A stretch of 64,000 nt of DNA, from NCBI RefSeq assembly GCF_035953295.1, contig NZ_CP108370.1, positions 7,115,001 through 7,179,000 of the forward strand, given 5' to 3'. A program made the translations under genes and the position numbers. The notes below the pieces were generated by a model. It was not told the origin of the DNA. It saw only the letters and a list, made by a program, of their open reading frames with translations, and did no database searches. This document shows positions 8,910 through 17,978 of the stretch, piece after piece. Every line of letters begins with the position of its first letter. The first letter of the stretch is position 1. Source of the stretch: Streptomyces sp. NBC_01335 (GTDB taxonomy: Bacteria > Actinomycetota > Actinomycetes > Streptomycetales > Streptomycetaceae).

Positions 8910-8935
8910 AGTCAATGTTACAAATACTATTGACT
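8910..8935. promoter_or_regulatory. AT-rich inverted repeat between the two DUF2236 genes
   Basis: AGTCAAT (8910-8916) and ATTGACT (8929-8935) form a perfect inverted repeat around an AT-rich 12-bp centre. Each arm contains TTGACT on one strand, like a -35 element facing outward. The patch stands out in the otherwise GC-rich 316-bp gap 8789-9104; nothing else is evident in that gap. It could hold overlapping divergent promoters and an operator for the nearby TetR protein. Confidence 0.55.
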
Positions 8936-9104
8936 TGTTTCATCGGGGCGTCAACGGGCCGCGACGAACAAGCGGCAAGGCCGCCGGTGCCGCGCCGCCG
9001 GCGCGCTCGCATACTGGAGGGCGTACAGGCGCGGGACACCCTTCAGGTGGTGTCCGACCGCCCGTCCGCCGACCGCCCGTCCGCCGACCTCCGGGAGCAT
9101 CCGT

Positions 9105-9980
9105 ATGAGCAGCCAGGGAACCGGGCGGACGGACCCCGTACCGCCCCCGCCGGGCGGTGTGCTCTGGAGCCTCGCCGGTGACGTCCGGGGCCTGCTGATG
9201 CTGCCCGCCGCCCTCACCCTCCAGGTCGCCCACCCCGCCGTCGGCGCGGGCGTCGACGAGCACTCGGTCTTCCGCACCGACCCCTGGGGGCGCGGCGAAC
9301 GCTCCCTGCGCTCCCTCCAGCTCTGGGTGTACGGAGGCGAGGAAGGCGTGGCGGAAGGGCGGCGGCTGCGCGCCCTGCACCGCACCATCCAGGGCACCGA
9401 CTCCCGAGGGCGCGGCTACCACGCCCTCACCCCGGCGAACTACGCATGGGTCCACGCCACCGGCTTCCCCGTCTACCAGCACGCCTCGCGCTACCTCGTA
9501 CGCCCGCTCACCGACGCCCAGGAGCGCGCGCTGTACCGGGAATGGCTCCAGGTCGGCCGGGTCCTCGGCATCCACGACCGGGACATGCCGCAGACGATCG
9601 AGGAGTTCTGGCCCTACTACCGCAAGGTGCTCGCCGAGGAGCTGGAGCGCAACGCGGTCGTCGAGGAACTGGTCGCCACCGACCGGCCCATGCCGCCGCC
9701 CGACCGGGGATCCCTGCCCCTGCGGCTGGTCGCACGCGTGCTGTGGCCGCTGATCCTGCCGCCGCTCGCCCGGTTCCGCGCCTTCCTCACGGTCGGACTG
9801 ATGCCGCCGGACGCCCGCGCCGCGATCGGCCTGGAGTGGACCCCCGCACAGGAGAAGCGGCTGCGGCGCTTCGGCGCGGTCGTACGCCGCGTGGTGCCGG
9901 CACTTCCCGAGCGGATGCGGTACCTGCCCATGGCCCGCGAGGCACGCCGGGCCGCCCGCGCGGGGCGCACACGAGGGTGA
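9105..9980 (+). CDS. DUF2236 / MpaB-type oxygenase-like protein, copy 2
   Basis: The 291-residue protein is another DUF2236 member but of a different subgroup from copy 1. It begins with GGVLWSLAGDVRGLLMLPAA and has the family core ALQVAHPAV-like block (LTLQVAHPAVGAGVDEHSVF), the WVHATGFPVYQHA helix and a DMPQTIEEFWPYYRKVLAEE helix. The ATG has GGGAG seven bases upstream. It runs divergently from copy 1 across an operator-like AT-rich palindrome, so both may answer to the same regulator. Function in bacteria is unproven apart from the rubber oxygenase branch. Confidence 0.87.
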   Translation: MSSQGTGRTDPVPPPPGGVLWSLAGDVRGLLMLPAALTLQVAHPAVGAGVDEHSVFRTDPWGRGERSLRSLQLWVYGGEEGVAEGRRLRALHRTIQGTDSRGRGYHALTPANYAWVHATGFPVYQHASRYLVRPLTDAQERALYREWLQVGRVLGIHDRDMPQTIEEFWPYYRKVLAEELERNAVVEELVATDRPMPPPDRGSLPLRLVARVLWPLILPPLARFRAFLTVGLMPPDARAAIGLEWTPAQEKRLRRFGAVVRRVVPALPERMRYLPMAREARRAARAGRTRG

Positions 9981-10083
9981 ACGGGCGCGGGCGGACCGCC
10001 ACCGCTCGTGGGTCCCCTACGGTTCGCACCCCGTGTGGTACTGCCTACAGGGAGTGATGTCCGGACTCCCGAAAGGTGCCCAG

Positions 10084-11838
10084 GTGCCCCACGTGCCGCA
10101 GGACGAACCGAAGCCGGACGGCCTGCCCGTCACGGCAGACCTCCCCGCAGACCCACGCCACGGGCAGAGACCCGTCACCGACCGGGTGGTCTTCGGCGTC
10201 ACCGCCGTCCTCACGCTCGCCTTCGTGCTCTGGGGCTCGGTCGCCACCGACTCGCTGGAGAGCGTCTCCAACGATCTGCTCGAAGGACTCATCCACAACG
10301 GCGGCTGGGCCTTCATGCTCGCCGCGTCCGGCTTCGTGGTCTTCGCGCTGTGGCTGGCGATCAGCCGCTACGGAAGGATCCGGCTCGGCCAGGAAGGGGA
10401 GGAACCGGAGTTCCGGACCGTCTCCTGGGTCGCGATGATGTTCAGCGCCGGCATGGGCATCGGCCTGATGTTCTACGGGGTGAGCGAGCCGCTGGCCCAC
10501 TTCACCGACCCGCCCCCCGGAACCCGCCCCGCCGACGAGGCGGAGGCGATGCAGACCGCGATGGCCACCACCCTCTTCCACTGGACGCTCCACCCCTGGG
10601 CGATCTACGCCGTCGTCGGGCTCGCCATCGCCTACAGCACGTACCGCAGGCGCCGCCGGCAGACGATCAGCGCCGTCTTCGAGCCGCTCATCGGAGAACG
10701 CCACTCCCACGGCGGCTTCGGCAGGATCATCGACATCCTCGCGATCTTCGCGACCCTCTTCGGCTCGGCCGCCTCCCTCGGCCTCGGCGCGCTCCAGATC
10801 GGCAGCGGTTTCCACGAGCTGAACTGGCGGGAGAAGACCGGCACGGGCCTGCTCGTCGCCATCATCGCCGTGCTGACCGTGGCCTTCGTCGCCTCGGCCG
10901 TCTCCGGGGTGGAGAAGGGCATCCAGTGGCTCTCCAACATCAACATGGTGCTCGCCCTGATCCTCGCCGTCTTCGTGTTCGTCGCGGGCCCCACGATCAT
11001 CGTGCTCGACCTGCTGCCCACCTCCATCGCCGAGTACGTCCGCGAACTGCCCCAGCTCGCCGGACGCACCGAGGCGACCGGCGAGGGCGAGGTCGCCGAC
11101 TGGCTGCGCTCCTGGACGGTCTTCTACTGGGCGTGGTGGATCTCCTGGACGCCCTTCGTCGGCATGTTCATCGCCCGCATCAGCCGGGGCCGCACCATCC
11201 GGCAGTTCATCGGCGGCGTCATCCTGGTGCCGAGCACCGTCAGCCTGGTCTGGTTCGCGATCTTCGGCGGCTCCGCGATCCGGCTGGAGGAAGCGGGCAA
11301 GCTCGCCGGCGCCGACACCCCGGAGGCGCAGCTCTTCGGAGTCCTCCAGCAGTTCCCGGTCGCCACCCTGATGAGCGTCCTGGTGATGGTCCTCGTCGGG
11401 ATCTTCTTCGTCTCCGGCGCCGACGCCGCCTCCATCGTCATGGGCACGCTCTCGCAGAAGGGCGTTCTGGAGCCGGGCAAGTGGGTGGTCGTCTTCTGGG
11501 GCGTCGTCACCGGTGCGGTCGCCGCCGTCATGCTGCTCATCGGCGACGGCGAGGGCGACGCGCTGGCCGGCCTCCAGAACCTCACCATCCTGGTCGCCGC
11601 GCCCTTCACGATCGTGATGGTCGGCATGTGCGTCTCCCTCATGCGGGACCTGCGCCAGGACCCGCTCATCGTCCGCCAGGAGTTCGGCGTCGAGGCGGTC
11701 GAGAGCGCGGTCATCCAGGGCCACGCGAAGTACGACGGCGACTTCGAGATCCGGATCGGCCCCGGGACCGAGATCACCGAGGACCACCGGCACCAGCACG
11801 AGGACTCCGGGCCCGCGGGCCCGCCGACGGGAGAGTGA
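10084..11838 (+). CDS. BCCT-family transporter (glycine betaine/choline/carnitine)
   Basis: The 584-residue protein is a sodium- or proton-coupled transporter of quaternary ammonium osmolytes with about twelve membrane segments. The family signatures are MMFSAGMGIGLMFYGVSEPL near residue 115 and WAWWISWTPFVGMFIARIS near residue 350, with the tryptophan cage residues kept. The GTG at 10084 is chosen because GAAAGG lies seven bases upstream; a GTG at 10033 or ATG at 10057 would add a non-conserved extension. The hydrophilic C-terminal tail (about 40 residues, ending EDHRHQHEDSG) may sense osmotic state as in BetP. It ends at a perfect 14-bp stem shared with the next convergent gene. Confidence 0.93.
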   Translation: MPHVPQDEPKPDGLPVTADLPADPRHGQRPVTDRVVFGVTAVLTLAFVLWGSVATDSLESVSNDLLEGLIHNGGWAFMLAASGFVVFALWLAISRYGRIRLGQEGEEPEFRTVSWVAMMFSAGMGIGLMFYGVSEPLAHFTDPPPGTRPADEAEAMQTAMATTLFHWTLHPWAIYAVVGLAIAYSTYRRRRRQTISAVFEPLIGERHSHGGFGRIIDILAIFATLFGSAASLGLGALQIGSGFHELNWREKTGTGLLVAIIAVLTVAFVASAVSGVEKGIQWLSNINMVLALILAVFVFVAGPTIIVLDLLPTSIAEYVRELPQLAGRTEATGEGEVADWLRSWTVFYWAWWISWTPFVGMFIARISRGRTIRQFIGGVILVPSTVSLVWFAIFGGSAIRLEEAGKLAGADTPEAQLFGVLQQFPVATLMSVLVMVLVGIFFVSGADAASIVMGTLSQKGVLEPGKWVVVFWGVVTGAVAAVMLLIGDGEGDALAGLQNLTILVAAPFTIVMVGMCVSLMRDLRQDPLIVRQEFGVEAVESAVIQGHAKYDGDFEIRIGPGTEITEDHRHQHEDSGPAGPPTGE

Positions 11839-11925
11839 ACCGGGGGCACCGGCCACGTCGCGCGGCGGTGTGGGCCGTACGGGGCGCGGCGGGCGCGCGG
11901 GCGGTACGGGCGGTGGGCGCGGTGG

Positions 11926-11968
11926 CGGTACCGGACACGCCGCGCGCCCCCGCACGTGTCCGGTACCG
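11926..11968. terminator. bidirectional terminator hairpin
   Basis: A perfect 14-bp inverted repeat (11926-11939 with 11955-11968, core GGTACCGGACACG) with a 15-base loop lies between the convergent BCCT and D-amino-acid oxidase genes. Confidence 0.75.
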
Positions 11969-11983
11969 GGAGCCGCGTCCGGC

Positions 11984-12907
11984 TCACCCCACCAGCCGTG
12001 CCGCCTCCCGGGCGCAGCCCCAGGCGACCGTGACCCCCGCGCCCCCGTGCCCGTAGTTGTGGACCACCCGGCCGCCGCCCGGCAGGTCCTCCGCCTCGAT
12101 CCGCACCCCCGCGTCCCGCGCCGGGCGCAGCCCCACCCGGTGCCCGAGGACCCGGGCCCCCGCGATCTCGGGCCGGATCCGCGCGCACCGCGCCACGATG
12201 CCGGCGGCGATGCGCGGGTCCGGCTCCGTGGACCAGTCGTCGTCCTGCGCGGTGCCGCCCAGCACCAGCCCGTACGGCTGCGGGAACACGTACGTCGTCC
12301 AGCCCGTCGCGGGATCGGGGGCCGCGCACCACTCCGTGATCCCCGGGTTCTCCACCAGGACGAGCTGGCCCCGCACCGGACGCATCCCGCCGTCCGAGGC
12401 CAGCGCCTCCGCTCCCAGCCCCGCGCAGTCGACCACCACGGCCGCCTCGGCCGAAGCCTCCCCGAAGCCGTCCACCGTGCGCCGCTCGACGGTGCCGCCG
12501 GCCGCCAGCAGCCGCCGCTCCAGCCAGGCCAGGTGGTCGGGCATGCTGATCAGCGGCAGCGTCACCCGCAGCCCCTCCGCCACCTCCACCGCGCCCCGCA
12601 GCCGCGCCGCCCACGGGCCCAGCGCGGCCAGGCGCTCGCCCAGATGGACCCCGGCCACCATCCGCACCCCGGTCTCCTCCGGAGCCTGAGCCAGCTCCTC
12701 GTGGACGGCGAGCGTCTCCAGGGCCCAGTCGCCCACCGATCGCGCCGGCTCGATCCGGTACGGCCACCACAGGGCGCCCGCCACCGCCGAGGTGGTGTCC
12801 CCGGCCGCGTCCCGCGACCAGACCCGCACCCGGTGGCCCCGCTCGGCGAGCACCACCGCCGTGGTCAGCCCGCTGACCCCGCCGCCCACCACGATCACGT
12901 CCGGCAT
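11984..12907 (-). CDS. D-amino-acid oxidase-like FAD oxidoreductase
   Basis: The 307-residue protein is an FAD-dependent amine oxidase of the DAO family, which turns D-amino acids into 2-oxo acids with release of ammonia and peroxide. It starts with the FAD-binding motif VIVVGGGVSGLTTAVVLAERG, has the LWWPYRIEP strand, and near the C-terminus the active-site arginine block GHRVGLRPARDAGV and the flavin-contacting NYGHGGAGVTVAWGCA. The start at 12907 puts the FAD motif at residue 3; a longer frame only adds a Gly-rich leader. It is probably cytoplasmic because no signal is seen. The substrate amino acid cannot be told. Confidence 0.92.
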   Translation of the reverse strand: MPDVIVVGGGVSGLTTAVVLAERGHRVRVWSRDAAGDTTSAVAGALWWPYRIEPARSVGDWALETLAVHEELAQAPEETGVRMVAGVHLGERLAALGPWAARLRGAVEVAEGLRVTLPLISMPDHLAWLERRLLAAGGTVERRTVDGFGEASAEAAVVVDCAGLGAEALASDGGMRPVRGQLVLVENPGITEWCAAPDPATGWTTYVFPQPYGLVLGGTAQDDDWSTEPDPRIAAGIVARCARIRPEIAGARVLGHRVGLRPARDAGVRIEAEDLPGGGRVVHNYGHGGAGVTVAWGCAREAARLVG

Positions 12908-13010
12908 GCCGCCACCCCCGTCGCTCCCGCCACCCGCACCTGTCACCCCGGAAACTAACCGAGGGCCCGGCGTCCGGAACAGTGTCCGGTGGATCACGGC
13001 CGGGGACGTG

Positions 13011-13064
13011 GCCCCGATCCGTGACGGCCCCGATCCGCGACGCCCCCGATCCGCGACGCCCCGG
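13011..13064. repeat. 16-bp tandem repeat, about 3.5 copies
   Basis: The units at 13011-13026, 13027-13042 and 13043-13058 are nearly identical (core CCCCGATCCGYGACG) and a fourth decayed half follows up to the stop codon of the lipoprotein gene. The array fills the gap between two minus-strand genes. Confidence 0.8.
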
Positions 13065-13625
13065 TCAGTGACCGCCCTTCGGGGGCTCGCAGTCGGTGCC
13101 GTCGGGGTAGCCGCCGAAGGCGTCCGCCGTCACGGAGTCGCGGCTCATCATTCCTTCCACGCACCAGGGGGTGGCGTCGAGGACGATGAGGAAGCCGACT
13201 CCGGTCGGACCGTTCCGGTACGCGTTCCCGGCGCGGTAGCCGAGTCCGTCGAGCGCCTTTCGGACGTGCTGCGGGTCGAAGTCCCCGCGCTCGCGCAGCG
13301 GTTCGAGCGCGCTCTCGACCCGCCCGGTGACCGCGAGCCCGTCGCAACGGCTCTGGCCGTGGAGCGGGAGGGGGACCCTGAAGCCGTGGTTCTCGGCGTA
13401 GTGGTCGGTCGGCGCGGCGGTCGCGGCCGGGGTGGTGGCCGCCGGAGCCGTCGGCTCGGGGTCTTCGCCGGGGCAGCGGAAGTCCGCCCGTGTGCTCGGC
13501 GCCGGAGACGCGTGCGGACTCGCCCCGGTCGCGTCCCCGGCCCGCAACGTCCCGCACCCCGCCACCAGCAGGACCGTCGCCACCAGCGGCAGCGCCCGGT
13601 ATCCCGGTCTTCTCGATGTCGTCAT
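13065..13625 (-). CDS. putative secreted lipoprotein of unknown function
   Basis: The 186-residue protein has a lipoprotein signal: RRPGYR, a hydrophobic stretch, and the lipobox LLVAGCG, so Cys25 is the likely lipidated residue and the protein should sit on the outer face of the membrane. A Pro/Ala/Thr-rich linker of about 50 residues follows and then a small domain with four cysteines (DFRC, SRCDGL, TPWCVEG, GTDCEPP) that could form two disulphides. I do not recognise the domain. The start ATG at 13625 puts the charged region directly before the hydrophobic core. Confidence 0.8.
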   Translation of the reverse strand: MTTSRRPGYRALPLVATVLLVAGCGTLRAGDATGASPHASPAPSTRADFRCPGEDPEPTAPAATTPAATAAPTDHYAENHGFRVPLPLHGQSRCDGLAVTGRVESALEPLRERGDFDPQHVRKALDGLGYRAGNAYRNGPTGVGFLIVLDATPWCVEGMMSRDSVTADAFGGYPDGTDCEPPKGGH

Positions 13626-13783
13626 CGGCCGATTCTCTCCCGTCGGCCCGGCGGGGACACGCGTTTCGCTCCTCGGGCCACGCAACGGCCGGTCACGTTT
13701 CGGTGCCGGGCGACAGGCCTCCTCCGCCCCGCCGCACCCGCTCCCGCCACGGACGGCCCGCGCCGGTCCACGGTCCGGGCCGA

Positions 13784-13815
13784 TTGACGGGCGGGCCGCC
13801 CGGAACGCTTAGGAT
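13784..13815 (+). promoter_or_regulatory. putative promoter of the ABC-F gene
   Basis: TTGACG (13784-13789) and TAGGAT (13810-13815) fit the Streptomyces vegetative pattern, although the 20-bp spacer is long. The ATG lies only 11 bases after TAGGAT, so the transcript would be nearly leaderless. Confidence 0.4.
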
Positions 13816-13825
13816 CGACACCCTG

Positions 13826-15463
13826 ATGACTGCCACTCTCGTCGCCAAGGACCTCGCCGCCGGACACGGCGACCGCACACTCTTCGCCGGGCTCGACCTC
13901 GTCGTCGCCCCCGGGGACGTGATCGGTCTCGTCGGAGTCAACGGGGCCGGAAAATCCTCCCTGCTCCGGCTGCTCGCGGGCCTCGACCGGCCCGAGGAGG
14001 GGGAGCTGCGGCTCTCGCCCCCCTCCGCCACCGTCGGCCACCTCCCGCAGGAGCCCGACCGGCGCCCCGGGGAGACCGTGCGCGCGTTCCTCGCCCGCCG
14101 TACCGGCGTCGCCGACGCCCAGGCCGCCATGGACGCCGCGACCCAGGCCCTGGTGGACGGTGCGCCCGGCGCCGACGACGCGTACTCCGAGTCGCTGGAA
14201 CGCTGGCTCGACCTCGGCGGCGCCGACCTGGACGAGCGGGCCGAGGAGGTGGCCGCCGACCTCGGGCTCACCGTCGGCCTCGACCTGCCGATGACCGCGC
14301 TCTCCGGCGGCCAGGCCGCCCGCGCCGGGCTCGCCTCCCTGCTGCTCTCCCGGTACGACGTCTTCCTGCTGGACGAGCCCACCAACGACCTCGACCTCGG
14401 CGGTCTGGAGCGCCTCGAACGCTTCGTCTCCGGCCTGCGCGCCGGGACCGTCGTCATCAGCCACGACCGCGAGTTCCTCACCCGTACGGTCACCAAGGTC
14501 CTCGAACTCGACCTCGCCCAGCAGCAGATCAACCTCTACGGCGGCGGCTACGCCTCCTACCTGGAGGAGCGGGAACGGGCCCGGACTCACGCCCGTGAGG
14601 AGTTCGACGAGTACGCCGACAAGAAGACGGCCCTCGAAGGCCGTGCCCAGATGCAGCGGGGCTGGATGGACAAGGGCGTGAAGAACGCCCGGCGCAAGGC
14701 CACCGACTCGGACAAGCTGGGCCGCAAGTTCCGCAGCGAGGCCAGCGAGAAGCAGGCCGCGAAGGCCCGCCAGACCCAGCGCATGATCGAACGCCTGGAC
14801 GTCGTGGACGAGCCGCGCAAGGAGTGGGAGCTGCGGATGGAGATCGCCACCGCGCCGCGCTCCGGCTCGGTCGTCGCCACCCTGCGCGAAGCCCGCGTCG
14901 TCCGGGGCGACTTCACCTTCGGGCCCGTCTCGCTCCAGGTCGACTGGGCCGACCGGGTCGCCATCACCGGCGCGAACGGGGCGGGCAAGTCCACTCTGCT
15001 GGCAGCCCTGTTGGGGCGGCTGGCTGTCGACTCGGGTTCCGCCGTGCTCGGTTCGGGTGTCGTGGTGGGCGAGGTCGACCAGGCGCGCAAGCTCTTCCTC
15101 GGCGACGAGACCCTGCTGGCCGCTTTCTGCGCCGCCGTCCCGGACACCGAACCCGCCGAAGTGCGCACCCTGCTGGCCAAGTTCGGGCTGCGCGCGGATC
15201 ACGTGATGCGCCCGGCGACCACGCTGTCGCCCGGCGAGCGGACCCGCGCGGCGCTCGCCCTGCTCCAGGGCAAGGGCGTCAACCTGCTGGTCCTGGACGA
15301 GCCCACCAACCACCTCGACCTGCCCGCCATCGAGCAGCTGGAGTCCGCGCTCGACTCGTACAACGGCACGCTCCTGCTGGTCACACACGACCGGCGGATG
15401 CTGGAGGCCGTCCGTACGACCCGGCGCGTCGAGGTCGCGGACGGGCGGATCACGGAGCTCTGA
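13826..15463 (+). CDS. ABC-F family ATPase
   Basis: The 545-residue protein has two ATP-binding cassettes in tandem and no membrane segment, the ABC-F layout; such proteins act on the ribosome E site in translation or antibiotic protection. Cassette one has Walker A GVNGAGKSS, signature LSGGQAARAG and Walker B FLLDEPTND; cassette two has GANGAGKST, LSPGERTRAA and LVLDEPTNH. Between them lies a charged linker of about 90 residues (DEYADKKTALEGRAQMQRGW and following), as in housekeeping ABC-F proteins. The ATG at 13826 begins the first cassette directly. A resistance role cannot be excluded, but no antibiotic genes are nearby. Confidence 0.93.
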   Translation: MTATLVAKDLAAGHGDRTLFAGLDLVVAPGDVIGLVGVNGAGKSSLLRLLAGLDRPEEGELRLSPPSATVGHLPQEPDRRPGETVRAFLARRTGVADAQAAMDAATQALVDGAPGADDAYSESLERWLDLGGADLDERAEEVAADLGLTVGLDLPMTALSGGQAARAGLASLLLSRYDVFLLDEPTNDLDLGGLERLERFVSGLRAGTVVISHDREFLTRTVTKVLELDLAQQQINLYGGGYASYLEERERARTHAREEFDEYADKKTALEGRAQMQRGWMDKGVKNARRKATDSDKLGRKFRSEASEKQAAKARQTQRMIERLDVVDEPRKEWELRMEIATAPRSGSVVATLREARVVRGDFTFGPVSLQVDWADRVAITGANGAGKSTLLAALLGRLAVDSGSAVLGSGVVVGEVDQARKLFLGDETLLAAFCAAVPDTEPAEVRTLLAKFGLRADHVMRPATTLSPGERTRAALALLQGKGVNLLVLDEPTNHLDLPAIEQLESALDSYNGTLLLVTHDRRMLEAVRTTRRVEVADGRITEL

Positions 15464-15506
15464 CGGGCCTCCCGGGCCCTCGGGGCCCGGGCAGCTCCGC
15501 GCAACG

Positions 15507-15540
15507 CGGACGGGCCGGCCCCGAGGGGCCGGCCCGTCCG
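15507..15540. terminator. strong bidirectional terminator hairpin
   Basis: A perfect 16-bp inverted repeat (arm GGACGGGCCGGCCCC plus one pair) with a two-base centre lies between the convergent ABC-F and tex genes. It is one of the strongest GC hairpins in the window. Confidence 0.85.
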
Positions 15541-15557
15541 GTGCGTTCCGTGCGCCG

Positions 15558-17978
15558 TCAGCGCTTCCGGCCGCCCTGGCCCGGGTCGGTGAGGCCCGCG
15601 CGACGCAGTGCGTCCGCCATGGCGCTGTTGGCGGGTGCGGGTGCGGGTGCGCCCGAGGGCCGGGCGCCGCCGGCCGTACCACCGCCGCGCCGGTCACCGC
15701 CCTGCCGGCGCCCGCCGCCGTCCGACTGGCGCTGGCGCGGAGGCCGGCCGCCCTGGCCCTGGGCCGCGTCCCGCTCGCGCCGGCCGCCGCCCTGGCCGGA
15801 TGCCGCCTCGTCGTCCAGCCGCAGCGTCAGCGAGATCCGCTTGCGCGGGACGTCGACGTCCATGACCTTGACCTTCACGATGTCCCCGGGCTTCACGACG
15901 TCGCGCGGGTCCTTCACGAAGGTCCTCGACATCGCCGACACGTGGACCAGGCCGTCCTGGTGGACGCCGACGTCGACGAACGCGCCGAACGCGGCGACGT
16001 TGGTGACCACGCCTTCCAGGACCATCCCGGACTCCAGGTCGCCGATCTTCTCGACGCCGTCCTTGAAGGTGGCGGTCCGGAACGCCGGACGCGGGTCGCG
16101 GCCCGGCTTCTCCAGCTCCCTGAGGATGTCGGTCACCGTCGGCAGACCGAAGGTGTCGTCCACGAACGCGTCGGCCCGCAGCGACCGCAGCACCTCCGTG
16201 TTGCCGAGGAGGGACGCGACCTCGGTGCCCGCCGTCTTCACCATCCGGCGCACCACCGGGTACGCCTCCGGGTGCACGCTCGACCCGTCCAGCGGGTCGT
16301 CCCCGCCCCGGATGCGGAGGAAGCCCGCGCACTGCTCGTACGCCTTCGGGCCGAGCCGGGCCACGTCCTTGAGGGCCCTGCGGGAACGGAAGGGGCCGTT
16401 GGTGTCCCGGTGCGCGACGATGTTCTCGGCCAGCCCCGAACTGATCCCCGACACCCGCGAAAGCAGTGGCGCGGAGGCGGTGTTGACGTCCACGCCGACC
16501 CCGTTCACGCAGTCCTCGACCACCGCGTCCAGGGAACGCGAGAGCTTCACCTCGGACAGGTCGTGCTGGTACTGGCCGACGCCGATCGACTTCGGGTCGA
16601 TCTTCACCAGCTCGGCCAGCGGGTCCTGGAGGCGGCGGGCGATCGACACCGCGCCGCGCAACGACACGTCCATGTCAGGGAGTTCCTGCGAGGCGAAGGC
16701 CGACGCCGAGTACACCGAGGCGCCCGCCTCCGAGACCATCACCTTGGTGAGCTTCAACTCCGGGTGCTTGTCGCAGAGTTCACCGGCCAGCTTGTCCGTC
16801 TCGCGGGACGCCGTGCCGTTGCCGATGGCGATGAGGTCCACGGAGTGCGTGCGGCAGAGCCGCTCCAGCTTCGTCAGCGACTCCTCCCACCGGTTCGCCG
16901 GGACGTGCGGGTGGATGACGTCGGTCGCCACCACCTTGCCCGTCGCGTCGACCACCGCGACCTTCACGCCCGTACGGAAACCGGGGTCGAGCCCCAGCGT
17001 CGCCCGGGTGCCCGCGGGGGCCGCCAGCAGCAGATCGCGGAGGTTGGAGGCGAAGACGCGTACCGCCTCGTCCTCCGCCGCGGTACGCAGCCGGAGCCGC
17101 AGGTCGATGCCGAGGTGCACCAGGATGCGGGTCCGCCAGGCCCAGCGGACCGTGTCCCCGAGCCACTTGTCACCCGGCCGCCCCCGGTCCGCGATGCCGA
17201 AGCGGCGCGCGACCATGTTCTCGTACGCGGACGGCCCCGGCGCCTCAGAAGGCTCCTCCGGCTCCAGCACCAGATCGAGCACGTCCTCCTTCTCGCCCCG
17301 GAGCATGGCGAGGATCCGGTGCGAGGGCAGCGCGGTGAAGGGCTCGGTGAAGTCGAAGTAGTCGGCGAACTTCGCACCGTCCTCCTCCTTGCCCGCCCGC
17401 ACCTTCGCCGCGAGCCGGCCACGCGTCCACATCCGCTCGCGCATTTCGCCGGTCAGGTCGGCGTCCTCGGAGAAGCGCTCGGTGAGGATCGAACGGGCGC
17501 CCTCCAGCGCCGCCGCGCCGTCCGCGACCCCCTTCTCCAGGTCCACGAACGCCGCCGCCGCGGCGAGCGGGTCGACGGACGGGTCGCCGAGCAGCCCGTC
17601 CGCCAGCGGCTCCAGACCGGCCTCGCGGGCGATCTGCGCCTTGGTCCGCCGCTTCGGCTTGAACGGCAGGTAGATGTCCTCCAGGCGCGACTTGGTGTCC
17701 GCCGCCCGGATGCGGGCCTCCAGCGCCTCGTCGAGCTTGCCCTGTTCGCGGACGGATTCGAGGATCGCGGAACGGCGGTCCTCCAGCTCCCGCAGATAGC
17801 GCAGCCGCTCCTCCAGCGTGCGCAGCTGGGCGTCGTCGAGCATCTCCGTCGCTTCCTTGCGGTAGCGCGCGATGAACGGGACGGTCGACCCGCCGTCGAG
17901 CAAGGCGACGGCTGCCGCCACCTGTCGCTCACGTACGCCGAGTTCCTCGGCGATCCTGCCTTCGATGGACGTCGTCAC
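15558..17978 (-). CDS. tex: Tex-like RNA-binding transcription accessory protein
   Basis: The 806-residue protein is Tex, a conserved nucleic-acid-binding factor of the RNA polymerase/RNA turnover machinery. Domains in order are the N-terminal helical region (PFIARYRKEATEMLDDAQLR, DIYLPFKPKRRTKAQIAREA), the YqgF/RuvC-like domain (ATLGLDPGFRTGVKVAVVD), the helix-hairpin-helix pair (GVDVNTASAPLLSRVSGIS) and an S1 RNA-binding domain near residue 655 (GMVLEGVVTNVAAFGAFVDV). The last ~75 residues are Gly/Arg/Gln-rich and disordered, which is usual in actinobacterial copies. A GTG start with GGGAA upstream is used. Confidence 0.96.
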   Translation of the reverse strand: MTTSIEGRIAEELGVRERQVAAAVALLDGGSTVPFIARYRKEATEMLDDAQLRTLEERLRYLRELEDRRSAILESVREQGKLDEALEARIRAADTKSRLEDIYLPFKPKRRTKAQIAREAGLEPLADGLLGDPSVDPLAAAAAFVDLEKGVADGAAALEGARSILTERFSEDADLTGEMRERMWTRGRLAAKVRAGKEEDGAKFADYFDFTEPFTALPSHRILAMLRGEKEDVLDLVLEPEEPSEAPGPSAYENMVARRFGIADRGRPGDKWLGDTVRWAWRTRILVHLGIDLRLRLRTAAEDEAVRVFASNLRDLLLAAPAGTRATLGLDPGFRTGVKVAVVDATGKVVATDVIHPHVPANRWEESLTKLERLCRTHSVDLIAIGNGTASRETDKLAGELCDKHPELKLTKVMVSEAGASVYSASAFASQELPDMDVSLRGAVSIARRLQDPLAELVKIDPKSIGVGQYQHDLSEVKLSRSLDAVVEDCVNGVGVDVNTASAPLLSRVSGISSGLAENIVAHRDTNGPFRSRRALKDVARLGPKAYEQCAGFLRIRGGDDPLDGSSVHPEAYPVVRRMVKTAGTEVASLLGNTEVLRSLRADAFVDDTFGLPTVTDILRELEKPGRDPRPAFRTATFKDGVEKIGDLESGMVLEGVVTNVAAFGAFVDVGVHQDGLVHVSAMSRTFVKDPRDVVKPGDIVKVKVMDVDVPRKRISLTLRLDDEAASGQGGGRRERDAAQGQGGRPPRQRQSDGGGRRQGGDRRGGGTAGGARPSGAPAPAPANSAMADALRRAGLTDPGQGGRKR

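Noticed and set aside
10045..11955. 636-codon minus-strand frame opposite the BCCT gene
   Set aside because: Same shadow effect; the plus-strand product has the complete BCCT signatures.
13065..13625. Open frames on the other strand over the lipoprotein gene
   Set aside because: The minus-strand product has a clear lipobox signal, whereas the opposite frames are Arg/Pro-rich shadows.
13826..15463. ABC-F gene as an antibiotic-resistance determinant
   Set aside because: There is no biosynthetic or resistance context and the sequence looks like a housekeeping ABC-F, so only the family is given.
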